Shown here one piece after another: positions 33,701 through 45,439 of a DNA stretch of 64,000 nt (position 1 is its first letter; every line of letters begins with the position of its first letter). The position numbers and the translations under genes are program-made. Below the pieces are notes generated by a model that worked only from the letters and a program-made list of their open reading frames with translations, was not told the DNA's origin and did not search any database. Source of the DNA: Heterotrichella gracilis (lineage: Eukaryota; Sar; Xanthophyceae; Tribonematales; Xanthonemataceae); the NCBI GenBank assembly GCA_032358255.1, contig JAULBX010002556.1:62001-126000 (forward strand), written 5' to 3'.

Positions 33701-34720
33701 CGCCAGCGACACCTCCTCCGCCATCTTTGTCAGCGACACCCCCAAGGACATCAAGAACAAGGTGAACAAGTACGCATTCTCGGGTGGGGGGGTCACCGTG
33801 GAGGAGCACAGGGAGAAAGGTGAGGAGGCGAGGGGAGGAAACCCTACATTTAGGGTAAGGGAGCCCTAGCATGCGGTTCGTATCCAAGTGTGAGCTTGCA
33901 CAGTTGGCTTGTAGTAATGCTGATATGCCTGCATGTGGAGGGTGTCTCAAAGGGGCACCATTGCACGTGGTTATAGAGGGTCTCCTTGTATCGGGCGACA
34001 ACCCTTGTGTAGGGTGTTCTTGGCTGGTTGAAAACCCTTATGCTGGGTAACCCCTGTCCTGCAGGCGCCAACTTGGCTGTGGATGTTTTTGGAAGTACCT
34101 CAACTTCTTCATGGAGGATGTAAACCCTTACCTGGGGCATTTCCCTGTCCTGCAGGCGCCAACTTGGCTGTGGATGTGTCTTGGAAGTACCTCAACTTCT
34201 TCATGGAGGATGACGTGAGGCTGGCGGAGATAGGCACAGAGTACGGGGCAGGCAGGATGCTCACAGGGGAGATCAAGGGGGAGCTCATCAAGGTGGGTGG
34301 TGGTGGTGTGATGGCGGTGGTGGTGGTAGTGGTGGTGGTGGCGGCGGCGGCGGCGGCGGCGGTGATATGGCTTTGGGGTTAGGGTATGATGGAGTTGAGG
34401 GGCGGGTAGGGTGCAGAGTGAGCAGAGGTGGAGCAGATGGAGGGATATGGTGGTGGTGTGGTGGTGGTGGTGATGATGCTGCAGCACCTTTTGTACCCTC
34501 CATGGTTCACAAACACCCACCCACACCCACCGCCAACACAGTTTTTGCATGCATCCCCCACCCCCACCATCACCCCCACCCCCCCACATGGACCACCCCC
34601 CACCCCCCGCAGGTGCTTACAGACATGGTTGCCCGCCACCAGCATGCGCGCGCAGCTGTCACCGATGACGTGGTTGACCTGTTCATGGCGGTCAGGCCAA
34701 TGACGCGGCTGTGGGACTGA
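30734..34720 (+). CDS. WARS: Tryptophanyl-tRNA synthetase, eukaryotic cytosolic type
   Basis: Class I synthetase that charges tRNA-Trp. Exons: 30734-30790, 30985-31053, 31171-31208, 31434-31563, 31942-32066, 32558-32707, 33099-33293, 33611-33819, 34156-34292, 34613-34720; 405 aa in phase. The HIGH-type motif is HLGH in [11 protein letters not shown] (about 99-109) and the KMSKS-type motif is KMSAS (283-287). Other landmarks typical of the eukaryotic/archaeal enzyme are [54 protein letters not shown] and NKYAFSGG. No WHEP domain or transit peptide is visible, so the product is probably cytosolic. The length fits the compact catalytic form. Introns 5 and 8 and the region after the stop contain copies of neighbouring exon edges. 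Confidence 0.96.
32086..32460 (+). repeat. Copies of the 3' edge of TrpRS exon 5
   Basis: CAACGTGCCGCTGGTCATCC at 32016 (exon 5) recurs at 32121 with the following GATGAGAAG codons and the GCGCACAC intron start. A weaker copy begins near 32352 (GCTGGTCATCCAGCAGGATA). TTTAGGG-like spacers separate them. Confidence 0.9.
34033..34124 (+). repeat. Copy of the 5' edge of TrpRS exon 9, frameshifted
   Basis: About 90 bp including acceptor and the first about 55 bases of exon 9 are duplicated just upstream (offset 91 bp). In the copy the Val-Ser-Trp codons have lost one base, so splicing into it would change the frame. Confidence 0.93.
34293..34375. repeat. GGT/GCG triplet microsatellite in TrpRS intron 9
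   Basis: Runs of GGT followed by about seven GCG triplets start right at the exon 9 donor. They are intronic. Confidence 0.85.
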
Positions 34721-36179
34721 GGCCAGGGAAGGGATCACCCAGCTCGTCATCCGGCAAAAATCAACCAGCGCATCAAATTAGGAAGACTTTCCAATGATGC
34801 GGCTGTGGAATTGAGGCTAGGGAGGCAAGTCAGAGCAGCAACTTGGAGAACCCGCCCCGGGGGCACAAGCAGGGCATCACCCACCACGTAGAATCAGGGG
34901 CCCATCTTCGTGAGGCTGGGGATCAACCTGGGACCATCTTGGTCAAAGTGTGGCGGGGGCCGATGTCATGGTGGACCCGTTTATGGCGGTTATGCCATTG
35001 ACATGGCTGTGGGACTGGGCACTGGGCACAGCAACGAGGAGCTCACCCCGAGAGTACATCCAGCATACCATCCAGCAAATCACAGCTATTGGCTTGGGAG
35101 CCATCTTGGCCAGTTGCGCCTTGAGGCATGCGCAGTGCACACGTCGGTATGGCGGTCAGGCCCCATTGGCGAGGCTGTGCTTTGGGAGCGGGCCGCAGCA
35201 AACCCAGGGATTAACTCATACGGGTATACAACTGGCTGGTGGCATCCAGCAAGTTAAACAAGGCAGCCAGCACAGCAACATGTTGACAAGGTCAAAAGCC
35301 TAGTAATTGATCCCAGGGATTAACCCTAAGATTTACCAACAAATCTGCTGTGCCTGTGCCTTATCTTGACCACAGCAACGAACCCCAGGGCATCCATCAG
35401 GTCAATCCATCATAATGACTGGTCCTAAACCTGGCGCATCAATATGGAGCCACAGGAAGAGTTGGCTATGATGCCACAAGGGGCTTGCAAACGAAATATC
35501 ACTTGTATTGTGCACTACATTGCAATTGCAATTTCGTTGTACATATGGTAATCTTGGCAATTGTGCGGCCTTATTTGATACCCCCTCGTGCGCAGTGCCG
35601 CTTTCACTGCCGCACATAGTATGGCAATTGGGCACCAGGGCATTGCCCCGAGATGAGGTGTGGCTGTTGTGAAGCCCGCAGACTGCACCAGCAGGCAGGC
35701 CAGCCAATTATGGTCCTGGCTGTACTCCGAGGGATCGGGATACCCCTTGGCCCTCATTTGGTCGCATGTCTATTGAAAGGGTTTTCAGTCAGAACACCCT
35801 AGCCTAGGGCCTGAGGGCAGGTTCCTGGCAGCTGCAGGATTGTGGAGATGCAGGACTGTACACAAAGCAACCGCTTGCTGATAGACTGGGCAAAGCAACC
35901 GTAAGGCAACAATTAACAAGGACATTCAGGGAGGTTTTGTGGATGTCTGTCGAACCTCACTGGCTTTCGCGTGTCCCACCTGAGTACCGATTGAGTGAGC
36001 CCCAGTCTTGTGAACATAAGGATTGAACTGACAGGTCGAGAAGAGTTTTGTACAGCAGTCGTACGTGTTGGGTTTGGTGTACGTGCAATAAAGGCACGGT
36101 CTTTCAACTATCTGTGTCACATTCGCACAACTGCCTGCAAAGCAAGAAAGGCACGGTCGCAAGGCATTAGCTAATAGCC
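34721..36179. other. Region after TrpRS containing copies of its last exon
   Basis: No gene is supported. Fragments resembling the TrpRS terminal exon (coding [18 protein letters not shown]) recur at about 34786-34830, 34961-35025 and 35140-35175. One copy still reads VDPFMAVMPLTWLWD. The last part should include the hexokinase promoter and 5' UTR. Confidence 0.7.
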
Positions 36180-39100
36180 ATGGCAGCAGCTTTGGTCCTG
36201 GAGGTCCCACTGGAGGCCCCAGCGGCGGTCGCAGACGGCGTCATGGATCTAGCAGACGTACGCATTGAAGTGTTATCTTTGCCACATCAAACCGGTGTGA
36301 GGGAATGTAGTTCTGGCTTGGCCCATATGCATGCATGCCACATAAAATTGCACCTCTGACCACCTCTGACCGTCTCTGACCGTCTCTGGCCTGCCCCTGC
36401 TGCAGTATGAGGCAGTTTTGGACGTACCAGTTGAGACTCTTCGGACGATACGGGACGATTTCGTGCTCGAGGTACGTGCGAGCACCTCTCAAGCAGTGCA
36501 TAGTCAGTCACCCACAATTGCTGACTGTACAATCGCAGATTGCCTCGATGGTGATCCACACCCAATTGACTCCTTACAACAACGTCTACACAGCATTCCC
36601 TGCCAAAAGTGCCTTTAGCAAGGGCCAGGTTGGGTTATCTGTGCCAAAGTGCACTTACGTGTCCATGTCTGAACCCTAGACCCTAGACATTGAACCTACA
36701 CCCCCACAAACCCTTTGGTGGTATATGCAGATGGCCAAGGGTCTGGCGGCTGAAAAGGGCGCTAAAGTGCTGATGCTACCAGCTATGCTCGACGGTTTGC
36801 CAACAGGGTGAGCAGTGAGCAATTGTTTGCAATCAACTGCACCCCAGTGTGCTGCACAATTTTGCAGGCTATCCATCGTGATCTATTGAGTGCTATGGAC
36901 AAAACCTTCCTGCTGCTTGGCTCTGAAATTATTTACACGACAGCCCTCTCAACAAACATTGTTCGACTAATTTACATCTAGTTAAGTTTGATTTGTGTAC
37001 TTATCAATCATGTGCCACTCCGCCACGGTGTCCTTTTAAGTGGATGCTGCTCGCACTCCTGCGCAGGCACGAGACGGGGGAGTGCTTTGCCATCGACCTG
37101 GGAGGGACCAACTTCCGAGTGATGTACATGAAGCTGTCAGACACGCACCATGGAGTGGTGCGCAGGCTTTGAAACCCTACAGCAACTTTAGCTTGTGGGG
37201 CCCGTTGCCATTGTTAACCCTGTGGAATGAATACCATATGAAACTCATTGCTCTCTGTCAACTCCACCGACCTCATCTACTTCCACCTGACTACTTACTC
37301 ACAGGGGGTTCAGCCATCTAGCCAGGTCAGCAGTCAGTCCTTATATGTGTTGCAACCAGTTTCAACCCACCCACCCAACTTGCTGGTATCATATAACCCT
37401 GTCATACCTGCAGCCTCCAAGAAGTTTTCCATTGCCACATGCCGCACCTGTTTGACTATCTCGCCACCTCCAGAACAGAATCAAACCGGTGGCCCATCAA
37501 ACCCAATCAAGATCCAACACTTGGCCTGCAGGATCGCATGGAGGTTGAATCTGTGCCCATTCCTGAGGAGCAGTTCCACTGCCACGCCACCGAGCTGTTT
37601 GATTACATCGCGCGCCACATGGTCAACTTCATGCAAAAATGGTGCGCAGGGGACGCGCAGGCGGGCCAGGGCTTAGGGGGTTTAAGCAGGCCACATGCGA
37701 GATCAAACATGCAGCAGTGTTGGCGTGTATTATATAATATAATAATTTATATCCAATATTGGAATTTGGATTCCAATATCCAAATATGGTAAATTTCCCC
37801 CAAAATTGGGTCTTCGTAGTTGCTTGGTCTACCGTGTACAGGATTTGCATAGATGTAAGTAGTCACTAGGGAGCCAACATGGGCGGAATTCAAGAATGGT
37901 ATTGCGGCAGGTGGGGACAGGCAGTATGAACTAACCATGTATTTCCCCTCAAAATGTTGCAGCTGAATTCAGCGCCCTACTCCCCATGCGTCAATGCAGC
38001 GCCACCCCCCTCCCACCGACCATTGTCACCGGTGCACAGTGCGCAAGACCCACCCTCACCCTCAATGAGCGGGCATGCCCCTCACACACACACCCCCACC
38101 CACCACCCGCAGGGCAGAGTGCTGTCAAGATGGTGCCCATCGTGCGGTGTGGGTTCAGCCTCCCCATAATGCAGTGCGCTCTGAACAAGGGAAAGTATAA
38201 CCCCTAGTCACAAATATGAATACACCCCCACCTTCCACACCCTCAGCCCCACCCTACCTCACCCTCACCTCAGCACGCCACCCCTCGCACCCTGAAGCCC
38301 ACCTCTCCTACCCCTCAACCCACCACATGCAGGGCCTCCGAGTGCGCAAAGACTGTACCCGTGGTGGGTTTTGGGTTCAGCTTCCCCATGGAGCAGTGCG
38401 CTGTGAACAAGGGCACCCTCATCAAGTGGACCAAGTCGTTCACCAACGAGGGCGCGGTGGGCGAGGATGTGGTGAAGTTACTGCGGGAGGCGTTTGAACG
38501 ACAGGGGAAGAAGGTCAAGGTGGGTGGGGGGCACTGTATGCAGGTATTGGTTTGTGTCCTTGCCATGCACCGACAAGGCTGCAGTCTTAAGCAATTGCTC
38601 GAAATGGTATTTTTGTGGGGGGAAAGGAGGGTGAAAGGATTCCCTTGGGCCAATAATGGGGGGATTCAAACCACAGGGGAGGGCGGTGAAGGTAGTTGGA
38701 TTTGGAACAGTATACAAACTACAGGGCTCTGGGTAGAGAGTGGGTCAGCAAATCTGGGATCCAGGCTTGTGCTACCATTGTTGCAATCTGGTGCCCCATG
38801 CAGCGCCAGGACCCTTTCATGCATCCCTGTCAAATTGGCCATTGTGTGATTCAATTTCGTCAATGCCGTCCCGTTTTTAAGAACCATGCGGTACACATGT
38901 GATCAGATAGCGCGGTTCTTCGTGCAAGAGTGCACAACACCCACTTCCACCCTCCATCGTGCACACTCCATATATCTGAATGACACTGCTATCATTGTCC
39001 TTTTCCAACACCATTCACCCCCTCCTTAAGGTCCTTGCAGTGGGAACAACACGGCACTGCTATGCTCTCTCCCCCTTCCAGCATACCCCCTTCCCACATC

Positions 39101-40716
39101 CCCCTTCCCGCATCCCCTCCCCACACACACCGCTGCACCCCCTTCTGCAGGTCCTTGCGGTTGTGAACGACACCGTTGCCACCCTGGCCGCCGGTGCCTA
39201 CCACGACGACGCGCGCATAGGCATCATTCTGGGTACAGGCACAAACGCAGCGTACGTGGACAAGATCGCAAACGTGAAGCGGCTACCGGGTGAGTGCGGT
39301 GGGTCACACGCGCCTGTGCGTGTGGTGGGCACTGAGGAAGGGAAGGGGGGAAAAGGGGTTGCACATGTTCATGTGCATGTGTGCGGTGACATTTGGGTGG
39401 TGATGCGCATTCCCGTATGTGCGCGCTGTGCCCTGAGGAAGTTTGTTGCCCAAGATCCTCCTCCATCATCCCTAGGCTTGGACCTCACTCTCATTCCCAT
39501 CCCTGCCACCACCCTGCAGATGACTACACCCCATTGCCAGGGAGGGACGAGATGGTGGTCAACACCGAGTGGGGCGCCTTTGACTGCGCCGCCCTGCCCA
39601 GGCTGCAGGAGGACAGGGAGTTTGACGCGGTCAGCGCCAATCCCGGGGACCAGGCCTTTGAGAAGATGGTTTCTGGGATGTACCTGGGGGACGTGGCACG
39701 CAGGATTGTGCTGAGGTGGGTGGTGGCAGTGGGGATGAGGGAGGGGGGGGTATTGTATGACCGTGGGGAGGTGGGTGGGTTGGAGGGGGTTGATCAAAGG
39801 TGACCCATCCGATCATCGGGAGTCGGATGACACAGAAGGGGGATGATCATTGGGATGCCTGATATTGCAGAATAGGCCATGGGTGTCGATGCTTCAAGAC
39901 TACTACTGAGTGTGTAGGGCAGAAGGTTGATTACTGTTGCTCCAGGACGGGTGTGGTGTTGAGCGGGGGAGTGATGAGGGAGGAGGCCATTCACGCCCCC
40001 TGTTCCCTCCCCTAACATGTTCCCTCCCCTGACAGGCTGGCAGAGGCAGGCAAGCTGTTCAAGCGTGTGACCCCCGAGATGCGCGACCCCGAGCAGTTTG
40101 AGACCCCCCACATGGCCGCCGTGGAGGGGGTGGAGGAGGAGGATGTGGCTGGGGTGTCGGCAATAGTGTGTGAGCGCTGGAGGCTGGACCCAGAGGAAGT
40201 GAGCGATGAAGACTGCCGCACGGTGAGGGGTGGGATAGCGGGCGCTGACGGCATGTCGGGTGAGGGGTGGGGGCGGAATGGGCTGCTGGCCAATGAAGGG
40301 TGCGGGGTGAGGGAGTTGCCAGTAGTACCTACCCATGCATGACTTGCCACCCCTGCCCACCTGCACAACAACCCCCACTCACGACCCACCACCCCCACCT
40401 CCAGGTGCGCAAGATCTGCTCCCTGGTCGCCCTGCGCAGCGCCAAGCTGGTGGCTGCCGCGGTCGCCGCGCTCCTGCAGCGCAGCGCCCACCTGCCCGCC
40501 CCCACCGGCATCTCCACGCAGCGCCACGTGGTGTGCGTGGACGGGAGCGTGTTTGAGCTCTACCCCTCCTACAAGGAGCGGCTGGGCGCCAGCCTGAAGC
40601 GGCTGGTGGGGGACGAGGAGGCGGAGGAGATAGGGGGGGTGGAGTTCATCATGGTGGACAACGCGTCCAGCAGGGGGGCGGCGTACGTGGCGGCGGCGCA
40701 AGCGTGTGGGCAATAG
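36180..40716 (+). CDS. HXK: Hexokinase, plant type
   Basis: ATP-dependent hexose phosphorylation, the entry step of glycolysis and a possible sugar sensor. Exons: 36180-36257, 36406-36471, 36731-36807, 37067-37157, 37532-37641, 38333-38519, 39151-39289, 39520-39715, 40036-40222, 40405-40716; 480 aa in phase. Motifs: phosphate-binding DLGGTNFR (84-91), the substrate loop NKGTLIKWTKSF, catalytic Asp210 in VVNDTVATLAAG, LGTGTNAAY, VNTEWGAF, and the adenosine-loop region VCVDGSVFELYPSYKERL. The length equals a single-domain plant or fungal enzyme. The N-terminus MAAALVLEVPLEAPAA has no clear membrane anchor or transit peptide, so a cytosolic enzyme is likely. Introns before exons 5, 6 and 7 contain degenerate copies of those exons' starts. 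Confidence 0.95.
36340..36392. repeat. Short tandem repeat in hexokinase intron 1
   Basis: About five copies of a 10-11 bp unit (CACCTCTGAC / CGTCTCTGAC) just before the exon 2 acceptor. It may serve as an extended pyrimidine tract. Confidence 0.8.
37428..37470 (+). repeat. Degenerate copy of hexokinase exon 5 sequence
   Basis: ATTGCCACATGCCGCACCTG.. resembles exon 5 at about 37577-37612 (CACTGCCACGCCACCGAGCTG..), with matching codons for LFDYIA. It is intronic. Confidence 0.7.
38100..38200 (+). repeat. Copy of the 5' edge of hexokinase exon 6
   Basis: The acceptor and about 80 bases of exon 6 (from 38333) are present 220 bp upstream from 38113. The copy has indels that break the frame but still reads recognisably (GFSLPIMQCALNKG in another frame). 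Confidence 0.9.
39020..39065 (+). repeat. Copy of the 5' edge of hexokinase exon 7
   Basis: GTCCTTGCAGTGGGAACAAC at 39031 matches exon 7 start GTCCTTGCGGTTGTGAACGA at 39151, offset 120 bp, preceded by a similar C-rich tract. The catalytic Asp codon is not preserved in frame. Confidence 0.75.
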
Positions 40717-41973
40717 GGGGCGCTGGCGCTGGTGACAAGCCTTGGGCGGCTGAGCTAAGGAAATAACAATGATCAAGTCAGTCCGCGCCTCCAAGTGTAA
40801 AGGCGTTTGTTGAGGAAGATACAGAGTGAGGGAGAGCCAGCATTGGAGGCTGGTCATGACCTCCCGTGTCCCTACAAAGTATAGTGTTGGTGGAAAGGCA
40901 GGGGAGGGAAGTATATATAGAGGGAATGGTTGAATTTTCATTTTTATTATAAGGGTTCAGCAGCAGCGGAGATATTGTGAATGGCTGATTCTGGTTCGAG
41001 TTTGCATCATACGCTCCTGCTGACGGTTCTGAGGCCAGTGCCATTGGCGGTAGTGTGAGTGTGGGTTTGGGGATGGAAGGGCGTTGAGGGCTGAGGGTCT
41101 ATGTTTGCAGTGTGACATGACAAGACATGTTTAATGATACCAACGACGGCCTGCAGAGATTCAACACGAGTGTCATGCTTGCCAGTGCAGTGGAGTGGGT
41201 GAGGCGCATTGCCTCCCCAGTAGTGGTGTGATGCACTGCGTTCAGCACCGTTTTATTGCATGAAATCTTACATGCTGAGGATCCCCCTTGTGCTGATTTT
41301 ATCATGAGATGTGGAGGGATAGTATGGAGGTTGGCTGCTTGCCATATCTTTATGTGCATGGGTCGGCGAGTGGTGTTTTGAACGCAGATGTAGTGGGAGG
41401 GGCCCCGTTTTGGCACATTCTGCACTGTTAAACCTTATATGAAGCCAGTTAAATTCCTGCTATGCAACCTCTGAATTTGTGCCTGAAGGTGCACGCTTCT
41501 GGATTGTCAATAAACGGGTTCAATTGGCATGGCGCTGAAATTCAATGGCGCGTTGTGAATCTCAGACTAGTGGCTTTGGATATAGCCACTGACACCTTGC
41601 TCGCTAACCAAGTAAAGTGAGCATTCTTTTGCACGCCCCGTGCCACTTGATGCTGCTTTCAACTTGAAACTACACGAAGCCTGATCCTAGTCGCTAGGGT
41701 GTAGGGTTTCTCCTGATGGGGAGTGGTGCACAATAGGCGGACGGGGTGGTCAGATAGGGCCAAAAAGTGGCACCGTGGCGGCCAGCAGTGCAAAACAGGG
41801 TCTACAACTAGACAGTCTCCGTCAATTATGCCATTTTGCGACTGGTATTGCAGCCTAACGACCAGCACCTTAGAAATCACCCATCGGATACTTACCTAGT
41901 TGGTCCTTGCTGTTTGCGTCGAGCCTGCTCTGAACACAGTGCCCACTGCATGTCTCGATAAATTTTCTTCCAT
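40717..41973. other. Intergenic region between hexokinase and CGS
   Basis: No exon is supported. A putative UGUAA signal for hexokinase lies at 40796. The CGS promoter should lie in the right half. Confidence 0.6.
40796..40800 (+). terminator. Putative UGUAA poly(A) signal of hexokinase
   Basis: TGTAA lies 80 nt after the hexokinase stop, a position consistent with chlorophyte polyadenylation. The short motif gives only weak support. Confidence 0.4.
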
Positions 41974-43668
41974 TTGCTTCGAGACATGTGCCTCAACACA
42001 GTGCCTCCCAGGCAGCAGGGGCAGGTCCGGTGTCCTGCCTCCTCTTCCATCCCCAGGAGCTCCTTGCATCAGAGCCGATTGTCCAACAGCAGCGGCGCAG
42101 TGAGGGCCGGCAGATGGCCCATGGCTGGCACAGTGCGCACCTCTGCAGTGGCAGATGAGGTGGTGGAACGGGAGCAGGAGGGCAATGTGAACGGCAACTC
42201 GCCTTCAGGGCTCACCCAGCACCTGCCCTCTGGCACCATGGCTGTCCATGCGGGGGAGAGGGGCGGCAGGCCCAGCGTGCGGGACTCCTTGACCACGCCC
42301 ATCGTGCAGACTTCAACGTACACCTTTCAGGACACGGCGGAGATCATCGCCTACCAGGAGGGCACGCACCGGTCCTACGAGTACGGGCGTTACGGCAACC
42401 CCACCACCAAGGTCGCTGAGGAGAAGATCAGGGTGCTGGAGGGCGCAGAGGACTGCCTGCTGTCTGCCTCCGGGATGTGTTCAGCCACAACTATGCTGCT
42501 GGCCCTGGTACCGGCGGGCGGCCACATCGTGACCACCACCGACTGCTACCGGCGGACGCGGCAGTTCATCTCCACGCTGCTCCCCAAGATGGGCATCACC
42601 ACCACGGTGATCGACCCATCGGACATCGCAGCCCTGGAGCGGGCCCTGGAGGAGCACGACGTCTCCCTCTTCTTCTCAGAGTCGCCCACCAACCCCTACC
42701 TGCGCTGCGTGGACGTGGAGCGCATCTCCAGCCTGTGCAAACCCAAGGGGGCCATCGTGTGCATAGACAGCACCTTTGCCACCCCCTTCAACCAGAAGGC
42801 CCTGGACCTGGGGGCAGACCTGGTGCTCCACTCAGCCACCAAGTACCTGGCGGGCCACAACGACGTGCTGGCTGGGGCCCTGGCAGGGAGGGCTGAGCTG
42901 GTGGGCAAGGTCAGGGACCTGCACAACGTGCTGGGGGGCGTGCTGGACCCCCACGCGGCCTACCTGCTGCTGCGGGGGATTAAGACGCTGGAGCTGCGGG
43001 TGCAACGGCACAACGAGTCTGCCATGATTTTGGCCACCAGGTGAGGGAAGCAGTGGGCAGGAGGGCAAACGTGCCCTTATTGCAGACTCCTGTTCCTTAA
43101 TCGGCGTGCCTGTTTAGGGACATGCTGCGGTTGGTTAGTTACTAGCAGCGCAGCCAGGTTAGCAGTCAGTACTTTGCACATGCGGCGCCAACCAGTTCAG
43201 TCCTGGCACAGTTAGTACCACGTCTTGGTCTTGCACAATCTAGGGTCTTGCTGGGTGAGCCCATGTGGCCGCGTAGTGACTCAATTCTCATGTATTTTTG
43301 CCACCAGGCTTGAGGCGCATCCCAAGGTTGCGCGGGTGCACTATCCCGGGCTGGAGTCACACTCAGACCACCTCATCGCCAAGCGCAACATGCCCAACGG
43401 CTTTGGCGGCGTGATCAGCTTTGAGATTGCGGGGGGCCTGTGGGACGCAGCCAAGTTCATCGACAATGTCAAGGTGCCCTACTTGGCGCCCTCGCTGGGG
43501 GGGGTGGAGTCTCTCATTGAGCAGCCCACAGTGGTGTCCTACTGGGATGTGGGCCCCGAGAAGCGTGCTGCTCTGGGGATCAAGGACAACCTGATCAGGT
43601 TCAGCACAGGGATTGAGAGCGTGGAGGACTTGTGGGCGGACTTTGAGCAAGCCTTTGAGAAGATCTGA
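41974..43668 (+). CDS. CGS1: Cystathionine gamma-synthase
   Basis: PLP enzyme that joins cysteine with an activated homoserine ester (O-phosphohomoserine in plants) to make cystathionine, the committed step of methionine synthesis in plastids. Two exons: 41974-43040 and 43308-43668; 475 aa in phase. The Cys/Met-metabolism PLP fold starts near SGTMAVHAGERGGRPSV. Motifs: YEYGRYGNPT, ASGMCSATTMLLAL, FSESPTNPYLRCVD, DSTFATPFNQ and the PLP lysine K290 in HSATKYLAGHNDVLAG, then LGGVESLIEQPTVVSYWD. About 85 N-terminal residues rich in Ser/Arg/Pro look like a chloroplast transit peptide; MAGTVRTSAV (at 42121) is an alternative start. The MTO1 autoregulatory segment of land-plant CGS is not evident. 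Cystathionine gamma-lyase is a less likely alternative. Confidence 0.92.
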
Positions 43669-45439
43669 GCCAGCTGGGGTGGGGGCAAGGGGCCGCTTTG
43701 GGTTGCGAGAACAATTTTGGGGGTATCTAGGGCGGTCCATGTATTTTTCACCGGGTAGGAGGTGTGCCAGGCGCAGCTTGGTGCCAACCATACATATTCA
43801 TGCGATGTAGGAGGTGTTGCTAATCTGGCTGTATTGCTGGAAGGAATGTAAGTAAGAAGGTATATGCAGTGAGAGATGTGAAACGGTATGGAGAACTGAC
43901 TGTACTGCCACGCACTTCCACCAGAAAACAGATATTTTGCAAGCCACTTGAGAATGAACTAGATGCTGTAGGTTTGAAATTCAGGCAGGTTCGTGACTGC
44001 TCACTCAAGGCTGCACACCTGCGTTTCCTTTGCCGGCAAGGTGTAACACGATGGCCACAGGGAAACTTAGATTAAAGGTACTGTGGTGCTAGGAGCTACT
44101 GGGTGGTGGGCACTGGCAGGCACGCCACTCCCTTGCTGCCATAACACTGGTGCACATCAGGAGATGCATCGCTGCATGCCCTGTGAGGACTGGGTAGGGA
44201 AGGAAGGGGGCGCTCTAACCAACTTTGGGAGCCAGACATCCTGGCAGACTGGCACAGCAGGGGCGCTGTGGTGAGCACCTATTGTGTGCACAACCAACCT
44301 GTGCTGACAGTAGCACCATGAGGAGCACACCATGCCTTTGCCTTGGCTTCCACAGCTGCTGCAGTGTTTGTCTCTCCCTGGGGAAATACTAGTAGCTTGC
44401 ACTGCTGGGTACTTGTGTTGATTCCAAGCCTTCAAAGCTACCATTCCGGGCCCTCATGTGGACCCTAACAACTACTAGTGACTTTGCAGTACCTGTCAAC
44501 TTGAAGTGGCGTGCATGGCCCTTTCGCCAAGTTACATTCTTTCTTCTCAGTGACCTGGACTGTTAACTTCGGCGTTCCAGTTTTTGTCACACAAGGACAA
44601 TAATAACAAAGCATCAGATCAGGTTTGCACATCGAAACTGCGCCCAAAATGTGCAAATCAGCTTCCACCCATTTAGCCCAATAATTGGCAAACCATTTGA
44701 AGCCATGCGTTGCCCAGCCAAAACAGAAAATGAGTCACAGGTGTGGTACTGCAACAACTCACACTACAGACTATTGCCTCCGCAATGCTTGGTACAGGGA
44801 AAACCTACAAAAAGTTCACTGATATTATGTGTTACCCCATACATATTACCCATAGTTATGCAGCCCCCTGGCAAGCGGTGACAGTATTTTGTTTCCTTTC
44901 TTGCTCACTACCGGTACACTACATACCCCCCTGCAAGTGCCCCTTGCTAACGAGTGCGTACAGTTCTGGATTCCATTATTGTCCCAGTCAAAGGATAAAC
45001 CAGACCATTCCAAAGGGTTCCCTTCATGTCACACCACCCCGGAAAAGCTCCTCATGCATACCCCAACCACGCCAAAATCTCAACACCGAAAAACAAACAG
45101 ATCTTCTCATAATTATCTTCTCAGGCATATGAAGCGGTAAAGTACACCTCGTTAGTTGCAACACCGTGCTCTCTCTGTAAACACGACACAGATGCCGATA
45201 TGGTTGTCGTCTAAATCGCCCCTTGAAAATCACAAATGTCCTCCCTTCCTCAAAAGATTTTACTTCCCTGGATTGCTGACCATCTACAGCATTTATGGCT
45301 GCCATCCAAGCGTTGCAAAGTGCCCCATGAAACCTCAATGCCACACACTACCAGCCCATGCCGAGCCCGCAGGTGTCCAATCGTGGCAGCCCAAAATGCC
45401 CCATCAATCCCTCACTGACTCGCCCCCATACTCCAACGA
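43669..45439. other. Convergent intergenic region between CGS and PP2C
   Basis: No coding exon was recognised over about 1.8 kb. It contains a copy of a short dispersed motif and a UGUAA at 43847. The rest should be 3' UTR and spacer. Confidence 0.6.
43827..43858 (+). repeat. Copy of a short dispersed motif with UGUAA
   Basis: CTGGCTGTATTGCTGGAAGG followed by AATGTAAGTAAG. A near-identical string lies at about 28189-28212, and shorter relatives lie near 18272 and 56500. Here it is about 160 nt after the CGS stop, where its TGTAA could act as the poly(A) signal. Confidence 0.55.

Noticed and set aside
35515-36565. Several 80-95 aa frames around the hexokinase 5' end
   Set aside because: None resembles a known protein or links in phase; they overlap promoter, intron and the short tandem CTCTGAC repeats.
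39369-40378. Minus-strand frames of 142 and 194 aa opposite hexokinase
   Set aside because: They are antisense to confirmed hexokinase exons and cross its introns without family similarity.
42069-42896. Alternative open frames overlapping the CGS exon
   Set aside because: They are shadows of the GC-rich CGS coding exon, which has full family motifs in its own frame.
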